From CALSPH01 sp041690035 (GTDB taxonomy: Bacteria > Bacteroidota > Bacteroidia > NS11-12g > UBA955), in NCBI GenBank assembly GCA_041690035.1, contig JBDNFC010000112.1, forward strand, positions 1 through 24,032: a DNA stretch of 24,032 bases, in the 5' to 3' direction. The translations under genes and the position numbers were made by a program. The notes below the pieces were generated by a model. That model saw only the letters and a list, made by a program, of their open reading frames with translations. It was not told the DNA's origin and did no database searches. Each line of letters opens with the position of its first letter. The first letter of the stretch is position 1. Positions 8,583 to 16,685 of this stretch are shown here, piece after piece.

Positions 8583-9758
8583 TTGACTTTAGAAAAAACT
8601 GGCTACCCAACTGCTCCAAAAACAGAAACTTGCATACTGGTGTGTGTAGCAGATAAAAATAACGCAAAAGATAAAAGCGAGGAGTATTTAGAGGAATTAG
8701 AACTTTTGGCAAGCACTGCAGGTGCCATTACGATTAAAAAAATTGTTCAAAAATTGATACACCCTGACCCTAAAACATACATAGGAAAAGGAAAAGTGGA
8801 AGAACTTGCACTATTTGTTAAAGACAATAAAGTAGATTTAGTTATTTTTGACGATGAACTCTCACCTTCGCAGATAAGAAATATTGAAAACAACTTACCA
8901 GATATCAAAATCATGGATAGAAGTGGCCTAATACTCGACATTTTTGCCAAAAATGCCAAAACTGCTCAGGCAAGTTTGCAAGTAGAATTAGCACAGATGC
9001 AATACCTGATGCCTAGATTAACCAAAATGTGGACACACCTTACAAAACATGCAGGCGGCATAGGCACAAGAGGCCCGGGTGAAAAAGAAATAGAAACAGA
9101 TAGGCGAATAATTAGAAATAATATTAATATTTTAAGGGATAAACTAAAAAAAATAGAACAGCAAAGTGAAGTTCAAAGAAAAAATAGGCACGAAAAAATA
9201 AATATTTCACTCATTGGATACACAAATGCAGGAAAGTCAACAGTGATGAATGCATTAACTCAAGCAAACGTGCTTGCAGAAAATAAACTTTTTGCCACTT
9301 TAGATGCCACCGTAAGACAATGGCAATTACAAAATGAAGAAGGAACCATATTTCACTGCTTGCTAGCCGACACTGTTGGTTTTATAAGAAAACTACCCCA
9401 TACATTAATAGAAAGTTTTAAAAGCACACTTGCTGTAGCCAAAGAAGCGGATATATTGCTGCATGTGGTAGATGTAAGCCATCCTGAATTTGAAAATCAT
9501 ATAGAAATTGTGAACGATACATTAAAAGAAATTGGTGTATTAGATAAGCAAACAATATTAGTGCTCAACAAAATTGATTTGCTAGAAAAAAATTTGGAAG
9601 AAAATATAAAAGATTTTAAAAACAATTGGATAAGTAAGGAAAATTGGCCTGTAGTATTTATTTCGGCTAGTCATAAAACAAATATCAACGATCTTAAAAA
9701 CATTATCTTAAAACAAATTGAAAACAATGCAGCTTTCAAAACAATATATAAAGGATAA
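8583..9758 (+). CDS. hflX: GTPase HflX (ribosome-associated)
   Basis: HflX is a ribosome-binding GTPase that splits stalled or heat-damaged 70S ribosomes in other bacteria. The 391 residues contain the HflX N-terminal domain, with IHPDPKTYIGKGKVEEL and the family signature GGIGTRGPGEKEIETDRR, a basic coiled linker, and the G domain: G1 GYTNAGKS (212-219), G3 DTVGF (263-267) and G4 NKID (329-332). The C-terminal extension is short, as in many Bacteroidota versions. The start is TTG at 8583. No in-frame ATG precedes it before the stop at 8553, and the first internal ATG falls well inside the conserved domain. The next gene begins 32 bases before its stop. Confidence 0.94.
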   Translation: MTLEKTGYPTAPKTETCILVCVADKNNAKDKSEEYLEELELLASTAGAITIKKIVQKLIHPDPKTYIGKGKVEELALFVKDNKVDLVIFDDELSPSQIRNIENNLPDIKIMDRSGLILDIFAKNAKTAQASLQVELAQMQYLMPRLTKMWTHLTKHAGGIGTRGPGEKEIETDRRIIRNNINILRDKLKKIEQQSEVQRKNRHEKINISLIGYTNAGKSTVMNALTQANVLAENKLFATLDATVRQWQLQNEEGTIFHCLLADTVGFIRKLPHTLIESFKSTLAVAKEADILLHVVDVSHPEFENHIEIVNDTLKEIGVLDKQTILVLNKIDLLEKNLEENIKDFKNNWISKENWPVVFISASHKTNINDLKNIILKQIENNAAFKTIYKG

Positions 9759-10707
9759 TCATATAAGGATTTGCGAAAAACTTGATGTTTTCGAAAAAAG
9801 ATGTTTGCTTATAGAAAATCTGTTAACCTATATGCCTACAAGTCGCATTATTGCTAGCAACTTAAAATTAGCGGCAGAAAATGAACGATCACAATTTTGC
9901 GAAAAAGAAACACTTTCACACAAATTACTTGCTAAATTTAATTCCATTCAATCGTCAGAAAAAGATATTGGCATTATCGACCTTTACAATTATTTTTTTG
10001 CTCCAATTGCTGGCCAAGAGGTGGTAGAAAAAAGCACAAATGATTTATTTTACAAAGACCTTAATTGGATAGCTACAGAAATAAAAACATTAGATATAAC
10101 AAACTGGCTAGAAGAAGCTGAATTATACTTAACATTAATTAAAAAAAGTACAGCAGTTACTGTGAATCATTCACTTTTTATTCAGTTTTATTACAATTAT
10201 ATGCTCTACTATTCTTTTCCAAAACTAGCCACTATTTTTGCTTTTGATTATCCAAAAAAAGGAAGTCAACTTAATGAAAATTTTAAAATCGAAGAATCTT
10301 TGGAACGCATTTATAATCAACTTTATAAATCTATTTGTTCATACATTTCTTTTGATGACTTATTGCCAATTAGACAAATTTCTTTTTTAAGTTTATTTCA
10401 AAATGGATTTAAAACTAATATTGACCATAAAACAGCCAACTTATTGCCAATAAAAATACTACAAGAACTAATGGCTATTGGAAGCTTTATCATATCTGAT
10501 GAGGAGAGTGAAAGTGCTGCAATTACGCTACAAAAACAAGGGATAATAATACTATTAACAGTAGATGAAAGGGCCTTTGCTTGCATAACAAGTAAAGAAA
10601 AGGGTGGATATTTTTCACAAAATAATACAGAAATGCCCCCCCAAATAATCAACGCTGAAGAAAAAGAAGAAAAACCTACACCAAAAGGGAAAGCATACTT
10701 TGGATAG
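9727..10707 (+). CDS. Unrecognised 326-residue protein overlapping hflX
   Basis: I do not recognise this protein. It has no signal peptide, no clear membrane helix and no nucleotide-binding motif. It appears mostly helical with many aromatic residues (for example FIQFYYNYMLYYSF), followed by a short strand-rich segment (GIIILLTVDERAFACI) and a charged, Pro-containing tail ending KGKAYFG. The ATG at 9727 is chosen; a TTG three codons earlier is possible. The reading frame overlaps the 3' end of hflX by 32 bases, which suggests cotranscription and perhaps translational coupling. Codon use and length make it a real gene. Function is unknown. Confidence 0.8.
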   Translation: MQLSKQYIKDNHIRICEKLDVFEKRCLLIENLLTYMPTSRIIASNLKLAAENERSQFCEKETLSHKLLAKFNSIQSSEKDIGIIDLYNYFFAPIAGQEVVEKSTNDLFYKDLNWIATEIKTLDITNWLEEAELYLTLIKKSTAVTVNHSLFIQFYYNYMLYYSFPKLATIFAFDYPKKGSQLNENFKIEESLERIYNQLYKSICSYISFDDLLPIRQISFLSLFQNGFKTNIDHKTANLLPIKILQELMAIGSFIISDEESESAAITLQKQGIIILLTVDERAFACITSKEKGGYFSQNNTEMPPQIINAEEKEEKPTPKGKAYFG

Positions 10708-10759
10708 GACCTAACACATCATTAATAAACTGACTAATTTAATAAGCAGTAGTTACTAA

Positions 10760-10981
10760 TTACAGCTCATCTTCATTAAAAAAGTAATCCTCTGTGGATG
10801 GATAGTCTGTCCAAATTTCTTCAATTGTTTCGTAGGGTTCTCCATCATCCTCTAATTCTTGAAGATTCTCTATTACCTCTAAAGGCGCACCAGAACGGAT
10901 GGCATAATCAATTAATTCCTCTTTAGTTGCTGGCCAAGGCGCATCATCTAGGTAGTTTACAAGTTCTAATGTCCAATACAT
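10760..10981 (-). CDS. DUF2795 domain protein
   Basis: A 73-residue acidic cytosolic protein. It carries the pattern LVNYLDDAPWPATKEELIDYA..SGAP..VIENLQEL, which fits the DUF2795 family of small, widely distributed proteins of unknown function. The C-terminal part is strongly acidic (ETIEEIWTDYPSTEDYFFNEDEL). It is transcribed alone and leftward between rightward neighbours. Upstream on its strand, TACTTTCG (11007-11014) differs from the -7 consensus at one base. The family call is good; the role is unknown. Confidence 0.85.
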   Translation of the reverse strand: MYWTLELVNYLDDAPWPATKEELIDYAIRSGAPLEVIENLQELEDDGEPYETIEEIWTDYPSTEDYFFNEDEL

Positions 10982-11145
10982 AATTATTTAAATATCTATT
11001 TTTGCGCGAAAGTAAAATTTTTATTCCAAAGATGCAAGTCTTATTTTTAAAGGTACTAATTGCATCCTGTAATTTATTAAAAATATACTTCGCAAGAATA
11101 TAAAACTTATAATATTTACCAATAATTATTTAACTTAGGCTAGCA

Positions 11146-11163
11146 ATTGTCGTTAAGGACAAT
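11146..11163. promoter_or_regulatory. Inverted repeat upstream of the TolC/adaptor operon
   Basis: ATTGTC (11146-11151) and GACAAT (11158-11163) form a perfect 6-base dyad around a 6-base centre, 57 bases before the export operon start. Size and position fit a repressor operator, for example of a TetR or MarR type. No regulator gene is adjacent, so this is tentative. Confidence 0.3.
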
Positions 11164-11219
11164 CAATTGGTCGATGTTCTCAAGCGCAAGGTATGATTTA
11201 TTGTAAAATTGCATTTGTT

Positions 11220-12632
11220 ATGAAAGTACCCTATTACTTACTGGCATTTTTTAGTTTATTTGCCCATCAATTATCTTCACAAATCAAAATTTATACTTTA
11301 CAAGAATGTGTTGAGTTGGCACTATCCCAAAGTATGGAAGTAAGAAGAGCAGAACTTACATTGGCGCAAACAGCGGGATTAGAAAAAGTGCAAAAATTAA
11401 GTTTTCTACCTACAGTGAGTGCAAATGCAGGTCATATTTATAATTTTGGTAGAAGTATAGACCGAGTTACAAATACCTTTTCTTTAGGAACAATTCAAAA
11501 TAATTCCTTTAGTTTAAACACGCAAGTTACCCTTTATAATGGGCTTCAAAATCAGCATAATTATGATGCTGCGCAATTAAACACCACAGCTGCACAAAAT
11601 AATTTAGCAATGGTTAAAAATAATATTGGTCTGCAAATGGCAAACCTATTTTTGCAAAATATTTTAGCAGCAGAGAATATTAAAATAGCACAAAATCAAA
11701 TAGCACAAACTAAAAATCAATTAGAACTTATTACAAAAAGATACCAAGCTGGCGCTATTGACCAAGGGCAGGTATTTAGTTTAGATGCACAATTAAGCAA
11801 TGATACCTACAACCTAATATTGGCTGAAAACAATTTTAAAAGCAGTGAAATGAATATTAAACTATTGCTTCAATTAAAATTAGAAGATGCCATTATATTA
11901 AAATTAAGTGACACCCTCAATGAAAAAAAATTAAATATGCTAAGCGCAAATCAAATTTATGAAAATGCATTAAAATTGCCCCAAATTCTGCAAGCTGAGG
12001 CACAATTAAAAAGCAGTGAGATGCTCTATAAAGTTAGCCTAGGAGCACGAGCACCCAGCATTACTGCTTTCGGAAATTTGAATACAGTGTACTCAGAAAG
12101 CGCAAAATCAATTCAAAATGTAAGGGACGAAGTAGTGCCAATAGGTTTTGTAAACAATACAGCAGATTTGGTTTCTACCGTTAGAAAAAATGGCGATATT
12201 GTTAATACTCCATTTAATGATCAAATAAATAATAATTTTGGACAATCCATTGGTGTTCAAGCAAATATTCCGATTTTTACTGGTGGTGCAATTAAAAATA
12301 ATATTGTTAATGCAGAGAATAATTTGTCGCTCACAAAACTAAATTTAGAAAACGCAAAGTTGCAGTTATACAATGATATAGCCACTGCAGTAAATAATTA
12401 TGAGGCAGCTTTAGCCAACCTAAATGCAGCACAAGCCAATGAAAACGCGCAAAAACAAACCTTAGATTTTGCAAATCAGCGATTTAATGCAGGGCTTATT
12501 GGATTTTACGACTTTGCAAATTCCAGAACTCTTTATATTGCTTCGCAAACCAACGTGCAATCTGCAAAATACACTTTTCTATTTAGAAAAATAGTGATCA
12601 ATTTTTATCAAAATAATACATGGAATTTTTAA
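11220..12632 (+). CDS. TolC family outer-membrane efflux protein
   Basis: An outer-membrane channel of the TolC/OEP family, the exit duct of tripartite export systems. The chosen start (ATG 11220, 470 residues) begins the signal peptide MKVPYYLLAFFSLFAHQLSSQ; the frame is open nine codons further upstream, but those residues would precede the signal. Two OEP repeats are visible: YTLQECVELALSQSMEVRRAEL opening the first and a Gln/Asn-rich helical hairpin, then a second hairpin around NLNAAQANENAQKQTLDFANQRFNAG. It ends in Phe, as outer-membrane proteins usually do. It overlaps the adaptor gene by 13 bases, so the two are an operon. No pump gene is next to them. Confidence 0.92.
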   Translation: MKVPYYLLAFFSLFAHQLSSQIKIYTLQECVELALSQSMEVRRAELTLAQTAGLEKVQKLSFLPTVSANAGHIYNFGRSIDRVTNTFSLGTIQNNSFSLNTQVTLYNGLQNQHNYDAAQLNTTAAQNNLAMVKNNIGLQMANLFLQNILAAENIKIAQNQIAQTKNQLELITKRYQAGAIDQGQVFSLDAQLSNDTYNLILAENNFKSSEMNIKLLLQLKLEDAIILKLSDTLNEKKLNMLSANQIYENALKLPQILQAEAQLKSSEMLYKVSLGARAPSITAFGNLNTVYSESAKSIQNVRDEVVPIGFVNNTADLVSTVRKNGDIVNTPFNDQINNNFGQSIGVQANIPIFTGGAIKNNIVNAENNLSLTKLNLENAKLQLYNDIATAVNNYEAALANLNAAQANENAQKQTLDFANQRFNAGLIGFYDFANSRTLYIASQTNVQSAKYTFLFRKIVINFYQNNTWNF

Positions 12633-13912
12633 AAAAAATATTTGCTCTAGGCATCTTTGGCCTTATATTAATAGGGTGCAATAAAAAAGCAACCAAGGTA
12701 GTTGTGGAAAAAGTAGCAAAACACAATATACAAGAAACGGTATCTGCTATTGGAAAAATTTATCCTAAAACTGAAGTTAAAATAAGTTCTGATGTATCAG
12801 GAGAAATTATGGATATCTATGTGAACGAAGGCGATAGTATTAAAAAAGGCCAGTTGTTAGCAAAAATTAATCCCGATTTGTATCAAAGTGGTATGGATCA
12901 GGCACAAGCTGGTTTCGAAAATGCGAAAGCAGTAGAAAGCAGTAATATAGCAAATTTAGCACGGTTTAAAAGCGCCCTAACACTTGCAGAACAAAGCTTT
13001 CAAAGACAAGAAAAGCTGTTTAAAGAAAAAGTGATCTCAAAAGCAGAATTTGAACAATCTAGCAACACCCTAGAGGCCGCAAAGGCAGAATATAATGGAT
13101 TTGTTCAAAGCTTAAATGCTCAAAAATATACAGTAAAATCAGCTGGTTCGAGGGTAGACGAAGCAAGAAAAAACTATAACAGAACCGTTATTTATGCCCC
13201 TATGGATGGAATAGTTTCAACCAAAAACAGCAATAAAGGTGAACGTGTTGTTGGCACATCACAGATGGCAGGTACAGAAATGTTGCGCATTGCAGACATG
13301 TCTGCCATGGAAGTGCGTGTAGATGTAAACGAAAATGACATTGTGAGGGTAAAAATTGGCGATACCGCTTTGATAGAAGTAGATGCTTATGATGGAGAAA
13401 CTTTTAAAGGCATTGTATCTGAAATATCAAACTCTGCAAAAACAGCAGGCTTGTCTCAAGCCACAGAGCAAGTAGCTAACTTTGTAGTAAAAATAACTAT
13501 TTTGGCAACGAGCTACCAAAAATTAATTAAATCTAATCGCCCTTTCCCATTTAGACCCGGCATGTCGGCTACTGTAGATATTATTACTGCTAAAAAAACA
13601 AATGTAATCAGTGTTCCCTCTGGAGCTGTGGCTTTGCGAGACCTCAATAACTTGAAAAACAACATCGATCAGACAGAAAATACATCAACTGGAAAAGAAA
13701 ATATGGCGGAAGTTCTTTTTGTATTTTCAAAAGGCAAAGTGGAGCAACGGGTTGTAAAAACAGGACTTCAAGACACCGAGTTTGTTGAAATTTTATCTGG
13801 AATTAAAGAAGGAGAAGAAATAGTTACTTATCCCTATATGGCTATTTCAAAAACATTAAGCAATAATGACCAAGTAGAAAAAACGGATAGAGAAAAAGTG
13901 TTTGAGAAATAA
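12620..13912 (+). CDS. Periplasmic adaptor lipoprotein (MacA/HlyD-type membrane fusion protein)
   Basis: A 430-residue membrane fusion protein that bridges an inner-membrane transporter to the TolC partner. The N-terminus MEFLKKIFALGIFGLILIGC has a lipobox with Cys20, so it is a lipoprotein. A lipoyl half-domain (VSGEIMDIYVNEGDSIKKGQ, about 59-79), an alpha-helical hairpin (about 95-180), the second lipoyl half (YAPMDGIVSTKNSNKGERV) and beta-barrel and membrane-proximal domains follow in normal order. The architecture resembles adaptors of MacB-type ABC exporters. In many Bacteroidota operons a MacB permease follows, but here glmS follows on the opposite strand after 7 bases, so the transporter must be elsewhere or be lost. 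Confidence 0.88.
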   Translation: MEFLKKIFALGIFGLILIGCNKKATKVVVEKVAKHNIQETVSAIGKIYPKTEVKISSDVSGEIMDIYVNEGDSIKKGQLLAKINPDLYQSGMDQAQAGFENAKAVESSNIANLARFKSALTLAEQSFQRQEKLFKEKVISKAEFEQSSNTLEAAKAEYNGFVQSLNAQKYTVKSAGSRVDEARKNYNRTVIYAPMDGIVSTKNSNKGERVVGTSQMAGTEMLRIADMSAMEVRVDVNENDIVRVKIGDTALIEVDAYDGETFKGIVSEISNSAKTAGLSQATEQVANFVVKITILATSYQKLIKSNRPFPFRPGMSATVDIITAKKTNVISVPSGAVALRDLNNLKNNIDQTENTSTGKENMAEVLFVFSKGKVEQRVVKTGLQDTEFVEILSGIKEGEEIVTYPYMAISKTLSNNDQVEKTDREKVFEK

Positions 13913-13919
13913 ATATTTA

Positions 13920-15761
13920 TTACTCAACTGTTACAGATTTTGCCAAATTTCTAGGTTGATCTACATTACAGCCCCTCATTACTGCGATGTGATAAGCTAA
14001 TAATTGTAAAGGAATAGTAGCTAAAATAGGGCTTAATTCTTCCTCTGTTTCAGGTATTTCTATTACATGATCGGCCATTTCTTTTACCTTAGTATCCCCT
14101 TCCGAAACAATCGCTATTATTTTTCCTTTTCTAGCCTTAACCTCTTGAATGTTGCTAATTACTTTTTCGTAATTTCCTTTTTTAAGAGCTATAACTACCA
14201 CAGGCATTTCCTCGTCAATAAGGGCAATAGGTCCATGTTTCATCTCTGCGGCTGGATAACCCTCTGCATGGATATAAGAAATTTCTTTTAATTTTAGTGC
14301 TCCTTCCAAAGCCACCGGAAAGTTAACTCCTCTGCCAAGGTATAAAAAATTCTTTGCATCTTTATATTGAGCTGCTATTTTTATGATATGATCGTTTGCC
14401 TCCAATGCTTTTTCTACCAATTTAGGAATATTTTCTAATGCTATCAAATAGTGACGCAGTTTTTCTTTACTAATCGTGCCCCTAATCTCTGCAACCGCAA
14501 GTGCAAGAAGGGTTAATACAGAAACTTGAGCGGTAAAAGCTTTGGTAGAAGCCACGCCAATTTCAGGACCAGCATGGGTATATGCACCTGCATCACTCAT
14601 ACGCGGGATAGATGAACCCACCACATTGCAAACCCCAAAAATAGTTGCACCTTTTTCTTTTGCCAATTCCATTGCAGCTAAAGTATCTGCGGTTTCTCCA
14701 CTCTGTGATATGGCTATAACTAAATCTGTTGGAAAAATAATTGGATTACGGTACCTAAATTCGCTTGCATACTCTACTTCTACTGGCAATCTTGCAAACT
14801 CCTCAAACAGGTATTCGCCCACTAAGCCCGCGTGCCAACTTGTGCCACAGCCAATAATAATAAGCCTATTTACGGTTCTTAGTTTTTGCTCATATTCGCG
14901 CACACTCTGCATGTGGAATCCAGCCGTAGCAATATCCATTCTCCCCCTGATAGAATCAAAAATCGACTTTGGCTGCTCGTAAATCTCCTTTAACATAAAA
15001 TGCTCATATCCCCCTTTTTCGATTTGTTCTAAATTTATTTCTAATTTTTGAATAAAAGGCGTTTTCTTAACATTATCTATAGTGGTAATTTCCATTTCGT
15101 TGGCCTTGATAATCACTATTTCATTGTCGTTAAGATAGGTTACATCTTTAGTGTATTCCAAAAATGGAGTAGCATCACTCGCAATAAAATATTCTTGATT
15201 ATTTTCACCAATTCCTACCACCATTGGGCTACCTTTTCTTGCACCAATCATTTTTGTAGGTTGATTTTTTACTAAAATAACAATGGCATAGGCACCCACC
15301 ACTTGTGATAATGCCATTCTTACAGCAACATCGATTTCTACCTTTGCATTTTCTTGAATATCTTCAATTAAGTGTATCAACACTTCGGTATCTGTATCAC
15401 TTATAAATTGATGACCACGCTCTTCTAAAGCTTCTTTTATTGTAGCATAATTTTCTATAATACCATTGTGAATTACGGCCAAATTACCCGATTGTGATAA
15501 ATGTGGGTGAGCATTGTTGTCATTTGGAACCCCATGGGTGGCCCAACGTGTATGCCCCATACCTAAATTTGAATCAAGCATTTGATTACTGCACAAAGCC
15601 TCCAAGTCTGCTACCTTTCCTTTGGTTTTATAAATGTGCATTCCATCATTAATTAATGCAATGCCTGCACTGTCATACCCTCTATATTCAAGTCTTTTTA
15701 GCCCATTGATTATAATAGGATAAGCCTGTTTTGGACCTAAATATGCCACAATTCCACACAT
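13920..15761 (-). CDS. glmS: Glutamine--fructose-6-phosphate aminotransferase (isomerising)
   Basis: GlmS makes glucosamine-6-phosphate from fructose-6-phosphate and glutamine, the first step to UDP-GlcNAc for peptidoglycan and lipid A. The 613 residues (E. coli 609) begin MCGIVAYLG, placing the nucleophilic Cys right after the initiator Met. The class II amidotransferase domain shows GHTRWATHG and HNGIIENY. Two SIS domains follow, with IIGCGTSWHAG, SQSGETADTLAA and the C-terminal EGALKLKEISYIHAEGYPAAEMKHGPIALID. The protein ends NLAKSVTVE like other GlmS. Its start faces the Cys-rich protein gene across a 48-base divergent gap. I see no glmS-ribozyme-like structure upstream; the leader is too short. 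Confidence 0.97.
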   Translation of the reverse strand: MCGIVAYLGPKQAYPIIINGLKRLEYRGYDSAGIALINDGMHIYKTKGKVADLEALCSNQMLDSNLGMGHTRWATHGVPNDNNAHPHLSQSGNLAVIHNGIIENYATIKEALEERGHQFISDTDTEVLIHLIEDIQENAKVEIDVAVRMALSQVVGAYAIVILVKNQPTKMIGARKGSPMVVGIGENNQEYFIASDATPFLEYTKDVTYLNDNEIVIIKANEMEITTIDNVKKTPFIQKLEINLEQIEKGGYEHFMLKEIYEQPKSIFDSIRGRMDIATAGFHMQSVREYEQKLRTVNRLIIIGCGTSWHAGLVGEYLFEEFARLPVEVEYASEFRYRNPIIFPTDLVIAISQSGETADTLAAMELAKEKGATIFGVCNVVGSSIPRMSDAGAYTHAGPEIGVASTKAFTAQVSVLTLLALAVAEIRGTISKEKLRHYLIALENIPKLVEKALEANDHIIKIAAQYKDAKNFLYLGRGVNFPVALEGALKLKEISYIHAEGYPAAEMKHGPIALIDEEMPVVVIALKKGNYEKVISNIQEVKARKGKIIAIVSEGDTKVKEMADHVIEIPETEEELSPILATIPLQLLAYHIAVMRGCNVDQPRNLAKSVTVE

Positions 15762-15777
15762 AATTTATTTTTTTAAT

Positions 15778-15808
15778 TTGCAAAAATACAATATTCATTG
15801 TACTTTTG
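15778..15808 (+). promoter_or_regulatory. Promoter of the Cys-rich/HMA/TonB locus
   Basis: TTG (15778-15780), a 20-base spacer and TACTTTTG (15801-15808) match both Bacteroidota promoter elements at good spacing. The box ends one base before the ATG at 15810, so a transcript from it would be leaderless or would start just inside the first codon. Confidence 0.45.
15781..15788 (-). promoter_or_regulatory. Candidate -7 element for glmS
   Basis: TATTTTTG on the minus strand is an exact TAnnTTTG box ending 19 bases before the glmS ATG. No TTG is found at the -33 spacing. It overlaps the spacer of the divergent promoter on the other strand. Confidence 0.4.
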
Positions 15809-15809
15809 T

Positions 15810-16133
15810 ATGGTGAAAATTTTGGCAATATTCTTTTCTATCCTTTTTATTCAATTATCTATCATGCCTTGCTGTTTAAAAAATAGCGACAACTACGAAG
15901 TATTGGAAGATAAATGTTGCCAAAATACCAATAATATAGACAATGAAACTGCCAATAACAATCATTGCTCTCCCTTTTTTGGCTGTTGCTCCATTGCAGG
16001 TTTTATTGTAAAACCGTTCTTTACTCCTAAATTTATTAAAGAAACAGTACAAGAAAAATTAGTTATTTTCACCTCCTCTAATTACACTTTGATTAGCAAT
16101 GTATTTGTTTTTCAACCACCTAGATTAGTTTAG
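15810..16133 (+). CDS. Small Cys-rich exported protein (DUF6660-like)
   Basis: A 107-residue protein with an N-terminal hydrophobic signal (VKILAIFFSILFIQLSIM) followed by Cys21-Cys22, then Cys36-Cys37, His52-Cys53 and Cys59-Cys60 (CSPFFGCC). After residue 65 it is hydrophobic and aromatic. It resembles a family of short Cys-rich Bacteroidota proteins (I believe DUF6660) found upstream of heavy-metal-related TonB receptors. Metal binding by the Cys pairs is an inference. The start ATG 15810 is preferred over a TTG four codons earlier. The likely promoter overlaps this start codon. The next gene is 164 bases downstream. Confidence 0.72.
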   Translation: MVKILAIFFSILFIQLSIMPCCLKNSDNYEVLEDKCCQNTNNIDNETANNNHCSPFFGCCSIAGFIVKPFFTPKFIKETVQEKLVIFTSSNYTLISNVFVFQPPRLV

Positions 16134-16297
16134 TCTCTTTATTTATGCCCTATATCTATGGGTAAAAATTTCTGCATTTTATCATCGCATTAGAATTTGA
16201 TAACAATGACAGATATTACTTAACTATCGGCTATGCTATTCATTGCAAATATTGCGTTACAATAATAGCCATCATTCTCTATTAAAATTAAAAAAAC

Positions 16298-16684
16298 ATG
16301 AACCCATTCAACCATATGGACCAAAAATGTCAATCAAAAAATAATATAAAACACTTTTTAAGCATATTTTCTGCTATTATGCTACTCAGTTTATCAATAT
16401 CATTAACTGCAAATACGCATTATACGCATACCATCTCAAAAAAAGACACTTTCGTTACAGACACTTTCGAAGTAAAAAACTTAGATTGTAACATAGACAA
16501 AAGCATTGTTCAAAAATCACTATATAGACAAAGGGGTATAAAAAAAGTAAGCCCACAAATTAATGGGTTTGTAATTACTTATAAAAGCAATAAAATAAAT
16601 GCTGATACCATAATTAAAATCATAGAAAGCTGTGGCACTTGCGAAAATCCAAATGACAAGCGCTATAAGGCCAATAAAAAATAA
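16298..16684 (+). CDS. Exported HMA-like protein with degenerate metal motif
   Basis: A 128-residue protein with a short hydrophilic N-terminus and one hydrophobic segment (about 20-38, signal or anchor). A ferredoxin-like heavy-metal-associated domain follows (about 55-112: FEVKNLDC..., IKKVSPQINGFVITY, ADTIIKIIESCG). The canonical GMTCxxC loop reads N61-L-D-C64-N-I-D67, so the second Cys is Asp. A CGTC motif (Cys112, Cys115) sits at the end of the last helix instead. Start ATG 16298 is chosen; ATG 16316 would also keep the whole hydrophobic segment. Its stop is one base before the TonB receptor ATG, so the two are cotranscribed. A role in periplasmic metal handling is inferred from the fold and neighbours. 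Confidence 0.72.
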   Translation: MNPFNHMDQKCQSKNNIKHFLSIFSAIMLLSLSISLTANTHYTHTISKKDTFVTDTFEVKNLDCNIDKSIVQKSLYRQRGIKKVSPQINGFVITYKSNKINADTIIKIIESCGTCENPNDKRYKANKK

Positions 16685-16685
16685 A

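Noticed and set aside
10997..11004. Plus-strand TATTTTTG box as promoter of the TolC operon
   Set aside because: It lies more than 200 bases before the ATG with no -33 TTG, beside the start of the leftward DUF2795 gene. A+T-rich DNA produces this octamer by chance.
13913..13919. A terminator between the adaptor gene and glmS
   Set aside because: The stops are 7 bases apart and no stem-loop with a T-run is visible, so transcripts probably overlap.
14542..14982. Plus-strand 146-residue open frame inside glmS
   Set aside because: It is antisense to the conserved SIS domain of GlmS, with no promoter or domain support.
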